The notes below the pieces were generated by a model. It saw only the letters and a list, made by a program, of their open reading frames with translations. It had not been told where the DNA came from and did no database searches. 9,944 nucleotides of DNA from JBFKOL01 sp041628815 (GTDB taxonomy: Bacteria; Bacteroidota; Bacteroidia; Chitinophagales; Saprospiraceae), in the NCBI GenBank assembly GCA_041628815.1, contig JBFKOL010000146.1, positions 1-9,944 on the forward strand, given 5' to 3'. Each line of letters opens with the position of its first letter. The stretch's first letter is position 1. This document shows positions 1-5,982 of the stretch, one piece after another. Made by a program: the position numbers and the translations under genes.

Positions 1-630
1 AATAATGAAGAGAAATGGCGTATACAACAGAAACTTGTTTTTTTCCGTCCGTTTCTGGACGAATTGATGGGATCCTACCGCAGAATGATCGCCTGAGCCC
101 AGGAGAAACAAAATAACAACCAAGACAAGCAACAAGGTCATGATCAGGTCACCCGAAACCTGCTTAAACATGGAGGTGCCTTGTTCATGCCCGATATTCC
201 ATATCGCAAGTGCTACGAGGATGAGGATCCCAGAACCAAAAACCCGAGGAACCATGATGTTGTAGTGTCGCTTGTCGGGTATATTGGGATCTACTTCTTG
301 AATAGGCCTGGTGTGTTTATTGTACTCTTTGTTGAGAAATTCGTTCCAGGATTTGGTGTCGGCAAAATCGTCGATATTTTCGTCATACAGGTATTTGGGC
401 ACCCACCAGCAAATGGAGGCCAGGACCAGCATGCTGAGAAAAAACAGGCCTATCTGAAGGTCATTTTCCTGGTTAAGGGTGATCAGCAAATCTTTTGCTT
501 GTCCGAATTGCCAGTAAAAGAGGTAAAGAAAAAGAAAGACTACGAAGCTGAAAATATTGATGTAAAGCACATCTTTCAAAGCTTTGATTCTCGAACTCAG
601 TCCGGCTAGAAGGTTGATGATGTGAGACAT
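1..630 (-). CDS. Multi-pass membrane protein of unknown function, 3' end beyond the window
   Basis: This frame stays open for 210 codons from an ATG at 630 to the left edge, so the C-terminus is missing. I do not recognise the family. Hydrophobic segments suggest at least five membrane spans: about residues 25-41, 59-76, 141-155, 172-188, and one starting near 200 and cut by the edge. Between the second and third spans lies a polar loop of about 65 residues rich in Asp, Asn, Lys and Glu. There is no signal peptide, catalytic motif or recognisable domain. The start lies 28 bp beyond the stop of the TolB-like/TPR gene on the same strand, so the two are probably co-transcribed. No Shine-Dalgarno sequence precedes the ATG. 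That this is coding is supported by its long open frame and its regular alternation of hydrophobic and polar blocks. Its function is unknown. Confidence 0.72.
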   Translation of the reverse strand, partial: MSHIINLLAGLSSRIKALKDVLYINIFSFVVFLFLYLFYWQFGQAKDLLITLNQENDLQIGLFFLSMLVLASICWWVPKYLYDENIDDFADTKSWNEFLNKEYNKHTRPIQEVDPNIPDKRHYNIMVPRVFGSGILILVALAIWNIGHEQGTSMFKQVSGDLIMTLLLVLVVILFLLGSGDHSAVGSHQFVQKRTEKNKFLLYTPFLFII

Positions 631-658
631 GATGTTCGTGTTTCGCTATATCGTTTTA

Positions 659-2473
659 TCAGAACCCCACTTTCTGCAGCAATCCATACCATCGGAGGTC
701 TTCTCTCAACGGTTCAAACGGGGGCTCTACCTTTAACCAAAACATCTCTACCTCCCGGTTATCATAGGCGCGTTGCAAAAAGTCAAAAGCTTTTTCTATC
801 TCGTTTCTTTGGGCAAGCACCATAGCGGAGTAGAATGAAGGACTACCTCCTACGGCCCCACTGACCGCACGGTCTTGCAGTATGCTGAGGAGTTTCCCAG
901 CCATGTCAGTATTGCCTGTTTTGTCATAGGCGATCGCCAGTAGAGCCAGAACGCGTGAAGCGGCAGTTTCAAGGTTTTCTTCCTGGAATTTCAGAACATC
1001 AATCGCTCTTTCATATTGACCCGTATAGATAAAAGTCCTGGCACCGTCGATGATGATGGAGTGAACATCGGGGAATTTCTCAAGGGCCTCTTCATAGTGG
1101 CTCAGCGCCTCTTTCTCAAGACCGGAAAAGTAATAACTCAACCCGGTAGTGCTCCAACTTCCCGACGCACCAAAATCGTTGTTCAAAATGTTTAGGCTTG
1201 TTTCAAGCGCTTCGTCAAACCGCCCCGAAGCCACGAGGAAGTCCACATAACCTGGGTCATAAGGATTGGAAGGGTTGAGACGGTAAAATTCATTCCATTC
1301 TTTTTCCGCCGCTTCAAAATCCCATTCGTACCAAAGGTGCATCAAGGCCAGGTAGACATGGGTCATGGAGTAGTGTGGATTCAACTGTTTGGCTTTTGTG
1401 AGGTAGGGGTACGCTTTTTCTAAAACTGTCTTTGTCTCTGCCTGACCCAACCATGCACCTTTTGCGAGCCAGATATATCCCAGAAAAGCGTGGGCATCGG
1501 CAAAATTGGGATCCAGTCTGACGGCCTCAAGGGCAAGACGTTCGGCTTCTTCGTAGTTGCTCCTGGTATCGGCCATCCAGACGGCCCTCATGTATAGTTT
1601 CCAGGGCTCCAATGCCGTGGTACTTGGTTGGTCGAGCCTTTTGACCAGATCCTGCGAGAGGGTGATTTTAAGGTTTTCCGCAACATTCTGTGCAACGCTG
1701 CTGTGCACAGCAAAAATGTCGTTCAATTCATTTTCATCGTTATAGGTCCAGATGATTTTTTCGGTTTGTCCCTCTACGAGATTGATGTTGATGCGGACCT
1801 TATCCTGGGTCGGGTGCGTGGTTATGGATCCTTCTAATACGTGAGCCACGCCCAACTCATTAGCGATCTCTCTGATGGACTTCTGTGTTTCACCCTTGTA
1901 TTTCAGTGTTGAAGTGCGCGATTTCAATGCGATGCCATCAATGGCAAACAGTTTGTGTAATATCTCGACCATCATTCCATCGCTGAAAGATTCGTCCTTA
2001 TCCTTGCTATTGTTGTGAAAAGGCAGAACAGCCAATGAATTGGGAAGCATTTCCATCTTTAGTACAGGAGCCTGTACCTGCCGGGAGGACGGCTGGTTTG
2101 GCCCGGAAGGCGACTTAAAAAATGCGTAGTAACCAAAAGCGAGAGAGAAAGCCACCAGGAAACTGAATAGGATCATACTGATGACATATACCTTGCGTGT
2201 GTCCTTATCTTCATCGATATCGCTGTCGTATTGGGTTATTTCAATTCCCCGTGTGCTGACTTCGAAAATCCATGAAAAGATTAGCGTGATGGGGAAGCCG
2301 AGTATCACGATTTTTATAAGCAACGACAATACCCATTCCGGGATATTAAGGGAAGGAAAAATGGCCACAGCCACCTGAATCAATATCCAGGCCGAAACCA
2401 CGTAGACCGTGGCTACCTGATAGACGCTCCTTCGTTTGAGCTCGACCCAGAAATTTCGCTTCGAACCAGACAT
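659..2473 (-). CDS. Membrane-anchored TolB-like/TPR repeat protein
   Basis: A 604-residue protein. The N-terminus carries the motif FWVELKRRSVYQVA, typical of a large family of TPR membrane proteins often mis-named adenylate cyclase; no cyclase domain is present here. Hydrophobic spans lie near residues 21-39, 47-70 and 95-118. Next comes a TolB/FlgO-like domain at about 145-270, with the hallmarks LAVLPFHNNS, FSDGMMVEIL and HVLEGSI. Helical TPR-type repeats follow from about 290 to 570 (for example YEEAERLALEAVRLDPNFAD). The C-terminus (PPFEPLREDLRWYGLLQKVG) is the usual end of this family. By topology the TolB-like and TPR parts lie on one side of the membrane, probably the periplasm, where they would act as a protein-interaction scaffold. 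The partner is unknown. The ATG at 2473 is chosen because the conserved motif starts within eight residues of it. It is the first gene of a probable two-gene unit. Confidence 0.88.
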   Translation of the reverse strand: MSGSKRNFWVELKRRSVYQVATVYVVSAWILIQVAVAIFPSLNIPEWVLSLLIKIVILGFPITLIFSWIFEVSTRGIEITQYDSDIDEDKDTRKVYVISMILFSFLVAFSLAFGYYAFFKSPSGPNQPSSRQVQAPVLKMEMLPNSLAVLPFHNNSKDKDESFSDGMMVEILHKLFAIDGIALKSRTSTLKYKGETQKSIREIANELGVAHVLEGSITTHPTQDKVRININLVEGQTEKIIWTYNDENELNDIFAVHSSVAQNVAENLKITLSQDLVKRLDQPSTTALEPWKLYMRAVWMADTRSNYEEAERLALEAVRLDPNFADAHAFLGYIWLAKGAWLGQAETKTVLEKAYPYLTKAKQLNPHYSMTHVYLALMHLWYEWDFEAAEKEWNEFYRLNPSNPYDPGYVDFLVASGRFDEALETSLNILNNDFGASGSWSTTGLSYYFSGLEKEALSHYEEALEKFPDVHSIIIDGARTFIYTGQYERAIDVLKFQEENLETAASRVLALLAIAYDKTGNTDMAGKLLSILQDRAVSGAVGGSPSFYSAMVLAQRNEIEKAFDFLQRAYDNREVEMFWLKVEPPFEPLREDLRWYGLLQKVGF

Positions 2474-2495
2474 ACCGTGTTGACAATAGCAGTGA

Positions 2496-2503
2496 CAAAA
2501 ATA
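2496..2503 (-). promoter_or_regulatory. Candidate -7 promoter element for the TolB-like/TPR gene
   Basis: On the - strand the sequence TATTTTTG is an exact match to the Bacteroidota -7 element TAnnTTTG. It ends 22 bp before the ATG at 2473, which would give a short leader. No clear TTG -33 box is seen at the usual distance upstream. The assignment rests on one short motif in an AT-rich stretch. Confidence 0.35.
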
Positions 2504-2531
2504 TACATTTATGAGTTATGGAATTCCCTGA

Positions 2532-2564
2532 GGGTCCGGGACTGATTTTTTATAGCCCGGACCC
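2532..2564. repeat. Perfect 9-bp inverted repeat (GGGTCCGGG/CCCGGACCC)
   Basis: GGGTCCGGG at 2532-2540 is perfectly complementary to CCCGGACCC at 2556-2564, with a 15-nt loop containing six T. CT and AG just inside the arms could lengthen the stem past a bulged A. This GC-rich hairpin stands out in the 285-bp gap between the glycosyltransferase and TPR genes, both on the - strand. No T-run follows it on either strand, so it is not a textbook intrinsic terminator. It could still be a factor-assisted stop or processing structure after the glycosyltransferase, or an operator ahead of the TPR gene's promoter. Confidence 0.6.
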
Positions 2565-2693
2565 GACCATTCTCATTGCGGTGGCGTAACACCTGACAGA
2601 CAAACCGGAATCGGGTCTGATGCCCTTTTGGCTACCTGGTTTCACTGGCTTCAACAGCAAAACTTTCTTTAAGTTACGTCAATTTTCCGATCG

Positions 2694-2735
2694 TTGCGGA
2701 AAGAGTGAAAGCGTGAACGTAGTCTTTATCCGCAA
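2694..2735. repeat. Inverted repeat just downstream of the glycosyltransferase gene
   Basis: TTGCGGA at 2694-2700 pairs with TCCGCAA at 2729-2735. AAGA and TCTT continue the stem inward past a 2-nt bulge, giving about 11 paired bases around an 18-nt loop. It begins 23 bp after the stop codon of the - strand glycosyltransferase gene, where a 3'-end structure would be expected. There is no T-tract after it on the - strand, so calling it a terminator would be a guess. Nothing else recognisable lies in the rest of the 2474-2758 gap. Confidence 0.4.
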
Positions 2736-2758
2736 AGTGAAAAGAACGGTGTTTTGAT

Positions 2759-3490
2759 TCATTCGAAATAATGGTCTTCCTTTTCCTTATCTGGCAGGCT
2801 AAATGGTAAGTTGGTCCACCACTTGTAAAGAATGTTCCAATAGCCATACTTCTCGAATCTTCGAGACGAGGTGACCACATGGGCGTCAGTGATCAGGATA
2901 TACTTTCGCCATCCGTATTTCTGCATCACCTGGTAGGCCCATCGTTCATCTTCTGCCATGACCATTTTTTCTTCAAAGGGAATCTCCCTGGCCACCTTTG
3001 AAATACAGAACATCAGTGAGTGCGGGGAACGGTGAAATCGCTGCAGGAAGTTTAAGATGAATGCGGTCAATCTCGCCCGCCAGTGATGTTTATCTAAAGA
3101 AATCTTGCAGGTGCCGGCTATTTTCTTTTGACGACTTACGGCATGTGAAATTCTTTTAAGGAGTCCGGGTCCCAAGATGGTGTCAGCATCCACGAAAACG
3201 ATGATGTCTACTTTCATTTCGAGGGCTTTCCTGGCCCCTGCGTTTCGCGCGCGTGCGACTCCTTTTTTTTCCGTGCGAACGACGTGAGGTGTCCTTTGCA
3301 GGGCCAGATGGCTGGTGTTATCTGTCGATGCGCTGTCCACTACGATCAGGCTGAGGGGATGGTATCCCTCGCGCAGGACGCCCTCCATTGTTTTTTCGAG
3401 GTAATCTTCCTCGTTACGTGCAGGGATTACGACTGCGATGTGTGGATTTTCCCCCAATTGTGTATTGGTCCTGTTCACATCCTGCAACAT
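2759..3490 (-). CDS. Glycosyltransferase family 2 (GT-A fold)
   Basis: A 243-residue cytoplasmic enzyme, expected to move a sugar from a nucleotide-sugar donor to an unknown acceptor. The GT-A landmarks appear in order: VVIPARNEEDYL (about 20-31), VVDSASTDNT with nucleotide-binding D52, GVARARNAGA (77-86), and the DXD-type metal site DADT at 101-104. A later MAEDERWAY (178-186) resembles the ED motif that supplies the catalytic base. There is no clear membrane span; the last 30 residues are aromatic and charged (YWNILYKWWTNLPF), so peripheral membrane contact is possible. An in-frame TTG at 3496 would add two residues, but the ATG at 3490 is preferred as the commoner start. It is divergent from the hut operon and more than 280 bp from the next gene on its strand, so it looks monocistronic. 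Donor and acceptor cannot be told from sequence. Confidence 0.88.
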   Translation of the reverse strand: MLQDVNRTNTQLGENPHIAVVIPARNEEDYLEKTMEGVLREGYHPLSLIVVDSASTDNTSHLALQRTPHVVRTEKKGVARARNAGARKALEMKVDIIVFVDADTILGPGLLKRISHAVSRQKKIAGTCKISLDKHHWRARLTAFILNFLQRFHRSPHSLMFCISKVAREIPFEEKMVMAEDERWAYQVMQKYGWRKYILITDAHVVTSSRRFEKYGYWNILYKWWTNLPFSLPDKEKEDHYFE

Positions 3491-3531
3491 ACACAAACCC
3501 TGGGCAATCTTCGACGAATTAATAAAGACAT

Positions 3532-3566
3532 TTGTTATAATATAAGTGCTTATATAATTAACTTTG
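3532..3566 (+). promoter_or_regulatory. Candidate Bacteroidota-type promoter of the hut operon
   Basis: TAACTTTG at 3559-3566 matches the -7 consensus TAnnTTTG exactly. TTG at 3532-3534 could serve as the -33 box, though the 24-nt spacer is slightly longer than usual. The -7 element ends only 4 nt before the ATG at 3571, so transcription would start at or next to the start codon and the message would be leaderless or nearly so. The regulator's N-terminus resembles the usual N-terminus of its family, which argues against a much later start codon. Confidence 0.5.
3537..3558. promoter_or_regulatory. Palindromic operator candidate in the hut promoter
   Basis: ATATAAG at 3540-3546 and CTTATAT at 3549-3555 form perfect 7-bp arms around a 2-nt centre. 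The symmetry extends to 3537-3558 with one mismatched pair. The size (16-22 bp), AT-rich two-fold symmetry and position between the candidate -33 and -7 boxes are what is expected for a MarR-family dimer site. A MarR-type gene starts 12 bp further on. I infer autoregulation of the operon by that protein. The site lies about 50 bp from the divergent glycosyltransferase start, so that gene could also be affected. Confidence 0.55.
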
Positions 3567-3570
3567 TAAT

Positions 3571-4413
3571 ATGCAATTTTACCGTCAGAACGTCAATCTC
3601 CTGTTGCCGAGCTGGCTGCGAAAGATTGGTGATGCATATCTTGTTCAGGCCTCGAAGATTTACCGGGCTAATGACATACCCTTCGAAACTTCCTGGTTTC
3701 CCGTATTCCTCGTCCTCAGCAAGCATCCGAGTGCCACTATATCGGAGATCGCTGAAATACTTGAAGTAACACAACCTTCGGTGAGCCAGGTGACATCGGC
3801 CCTCGAGAGGAAGGGATTGGTCAATTTCAACACATCGAAAACAGATGGTCGCAAAAAGATGGTCTCGTTGAGTGAAGAAGGGCAGAGGATGGTTTTGAGG
3901 CTGCAACCCCTGTGGAATAGCATTGACAGGGCCATGTCACAGATGTTGTTTACCCACGAAAAGACCAGAAACCTGGCAGAGACATTATCCATAATCGAAA
4001 AATTGATCAACTTGGAATTACATCGTGAAGTACAGTCCATTCTGGCGGACAGGCCAGTGAATATTCGGCAGATAAAAAGTACCGAAAACATCGACCTTTA
4101 TCTACAATTCAAAAAGAACGAAGGAATCGATTTTATTTTTCCGGAAAAAGCGTGCAAGGTCTATGCCGCATTTTCCGACCAAGAAGTTATCGGGGCTGTA
4201 GCTGTCGAGAAACAGTCACCATCAGAATTTATATTGTACAACCTATATGTCTGCCGGGGTTACAGGCTAAGAGGCATAGCCAAAGGCCTGTTAGCACGTG
4301 CTATTCCCCAAGACAGTAAAACATGCATCATCATGGACAGGGCTACTCCTGAATTAGTGGACCTTTTGCTAAAATGTTCCTATTCTTTCAAGGTAGAAGT
4401 CAATACTGATTAA
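3571..4413 (+). CDS. MarR-family regulator with C-terminal GNAT-like domain, probable hut regulator
   Basis: A 280-residue fusion. Residues 1-150 are MarR-like: an N-terminal helix pair (PSWLRKIGDAYLVQASKIYR), then a winged helix from about 43 to 105 with the recognition helix near TQPSVSQVTSALERKGL (67-83) and the wing at NFNTSKTDGRKKMVSLSEEG. Residues about 163-280 look like a short GNAT domain: strands VYAAFSDQEVIGAVAVEK (198-214) and FILYNLYVC, then the acyl-CoA pyrophosphate-loop-like YRLRGIAKGLLARAI (231-245). At about 115 residues this domain is shorter than most GNATs, so it may be a ligand sensor rather than an active acetyltransferase. The gene is first in the operon, and its stop (TAA, 4411-4413) directly abuts the hutH ATG. 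A role in controlling hut expression is inferred from this position and from the palindrome upstream. The inducer, possibly urocanate or histidine, is not known. Confidence 0.85.
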   Translation: MQFYRQNVNLLLPSWLRKIGDAYLVQASKIYRANDIPFETSWFPVFLVLSKHPSATISEIAEILEVTQPSVSQVTSALERKGLVNFNTSKTDGRKKMVSLSEEGQRMVLRLQPLWNSIDRAMSQMLFTHEKTRNLAETLSIIEKLINLELHREVQSILADRPVNIRQIKSTENIDLYLQFKKNEGIDFIFPEKACKVYAAFSDQEVIGAVAVEKQSPSEFILYNLYVCRGYRLRGIAKGLLARAIPQDSKTCIIMDRATPELVDLLLKCSYSFKVEVNTD

Positions 4414-5982
4414 ATGGAGGTGTTTCATTATGGATCCGATCGAATGAGTATAGGCATTGCCATGGATCTGTGTGCTGGCAAAAGAAAGGGCATCCTTGGT
4501 CGAAGGGCCCTTGAGCGCATTCACGGCTCGAGACAACGGGTTGAGAAAGTGATAGCAGACAATGCCGTTGTTTACGGCATCACCACCGGATTCGGTGCGC
4601 TTTATTCCACCTTGATAGATCCTGCTGACGCCACGTTTTTACAGCACAACCTGTTGAAAAGTCATGCAGCGGGGATAGGCGATCCCGTAGAAAAAGTCAT
4701 CGCCAAGCTCATGATGATTTTAAAAGTCCATGCCTTGGCCCAGGGTTTTTCGGGTATTTGCGAAAGCACCCTTCGTCGCATCCTATGGCATATTGACGAA
4801 GATGTCATTCCCGTAGTGCCATGCCAGGGCAGTGTCGGAGCATCGGGTGACCTGGCTCCGCTGGCACATTTGTTTTTACCGCTTCTGGGGCTTGGAGAAG
4901 TGCTTCACAAGGGCACAGTTTATCCCGCCGCCGCAGTATTGCGGGCCCACGGCCTGGAGCCTTTGGAACTGCAGGCAAAAGAAGGACTTGCGCTGATCAA
5001 CGGGACGCAGTTTATGGCGGCCTATGGTATCTGGGCGCTGTACCGCTTCCAAACCTGTCTCGACCAGTCGGATTTGATAGCTGCCACCATGGTTGAGGCA
5101 TTGCAAGGGTCTCTTAAACCATTTACTCGCGGTATTCACGACATTCGCCCGCACACGGGTGTCCAGTATGTCGCCCGCCGCATGTATGCTTTTCTGAACA
5201 ATTCTGAGATCATGCAGTCGCACATAGACTGTGACCGCATCCAGGATCCGTACTCGCTGCGCTGTATTCCCCAGGTGCATGGGACCAGCCGTGAGGCGTA
5301 CAAACACGTACGCGAGGCTATCGAAACTGAGATCAATTCGGTCACCGACAACCCCATTATTTTGGAAACGGGAGAAATCATCAGTGGTGGCAACTTTCAC
5401 GGCCAGACCATTGCCTTGCCATTGGATTACCTGGCTATGGCGGCTGCCGAGATGGGCAACATTTCGGACCGGCGCATTTACCTGGCTTTTGACGGCAAGT
5501 ACGAGGGTGTGCCGACACTGCTGATGAAGGAGACCGGTCTGAATTCGGGATTCATGATCATCCAATACACGACAGCGTCTTTGGTAACAGAGAATAAGGC
5601 TATGTGCTTTCCCGCCAGTGTCGACAGTATTCCAACGTCCAGGGGCCAGGAAGATCACGTCAGTATGGGGTCGGTGAGCGGCAGAAAATGCTTGCAGGTA
5701 ATCAAGAATTTTGAGCGCATTCTCGCTCTCGAAATGCTCTGTGCGGCTCAAGCCCTGGATTTCAGAAGACCCCTCCAATCAAGTCCATGGATCGCCGCGG
5801 TTCACGAACTCATCCGTGCACATATTGCCCACAGGGAAAAAGATGACCTTTTCGAAGCAGATATAACCTCTGCAGTCTCGATCATTCAAAAGGGAGCGTT
5901 GACCGGCGTTGTCAGAAAGCTGGGGTCCCACGATCCCGAAGTGTCAAAACACGAGCAACATGAAGTATTCGGAATTTATTGA
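4414..5982 (+). CDS. hutH: Histidine ammonia-lyase
   Basis: Catalyses the first step of histidine catabolism, L-histidine to trans-urocanate plus ammonia, in the cytoplasm as a tetramer. The 522-residue length is near the usual 500-515. The Ala143-Ser144-Gly145 triad in GSVGASGDLAPLAH forms the MIO electrophile autocatalytically. Other family active-site residues are present: Y54 in VYGITTGFG, N196 in GLALINGTQ, Q277, Y280 and R283 in the DRIQDPYSLRC block, F328 in GGNFHG, and E413 in GQEDHVSMGS. This set separates it from phenylalanine- or tyrosine-specific relatives only in part; the hut context settles the substrate. The ATG at 4414 is chosen because the FHYGSDRMS segment matches the usual family N-terminus. 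It has no Shine-Dalgarno sequence upstream and abuts the regulator's stop, suggesting coupled translation. Its 3' end overlaps hutU by 23 bp. Confidence 0.97.
   Translation: MEVFHYGSDRMSIGIAMDLCAGKRKGILGRRALERIHGSRQRVEKVIADNAVVYGITTGFGALYSTLIDPADATFLQHNLLKSHAAGIGDPVEKVIAKLMMILKVHALAQGFSGICESTLRRILWHIDEDVIPVVPCQGSVGASGDLAPLAHLFLPLLGLGEVLHKGTVYPAAAVLRAHGLEPLELQAKEGLALINGTQFMAAYGIWALYRFQTCLDQSDLIAATMVEALQGSLKPFTRGIHDIRPHTGVQYVARRMYAFLNNSEIMQSHIDCDRIQDPYSLRCIPQVHGTSREAYKHVREAIETEINSVTDNPIILETGEIISGGNFHGQTIALPLDYLAMAAAEMGNISDRRIYLAFDGKYEGVPTLLMKETGLNSGFMIIQYTTASLVTENKAMCFPASVDSIPTSRGQEDHVSMGSVSGRKCLQVIKNFERILALEMLCAAQALDFRRPLQSSPWIAAVHELIRAHIAHREKDDLFEADITSAVSIIQKGALTGVVRKLGSHDPEVSKHEQHEVFGIY

Noticed and set aside
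181..609. A 142-residue open frame on the + strand near the left edge
   Set aside because: The opposite strand is open for 210 codons with clear membrane spans and follows the TPR gene closely, so the - strand is the coding one.
659..2473. Adenylate cyclase, a name often given to proteins with this N-terminus
   Set aside because: No class III cyclase catalytic domain is present; only membrane spans, a TolB-like domain and TPR repeats are seen.
2694..2735. Intrinsic terminator for the glycosyltransferase gene
   Set aside because: The stem has a bulge and no T-tract follows on the - strand, so it is listed only as an inverted repeat.
4876..5778. A 300-residue open frame on the - strand opposite hutH
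   Set aside because: It lies wholly within the well-supported hutH gene, lacks any recognisable domain, and reads as a low-complexity shadow of the hutH codons.
5909..5959. Longer HutU starting at the ATG at 5909
   Set aside because: The 17 extra residues are encoded inside hutH and do not resemble the urocanase N-terminus, which begins properly from 5960.
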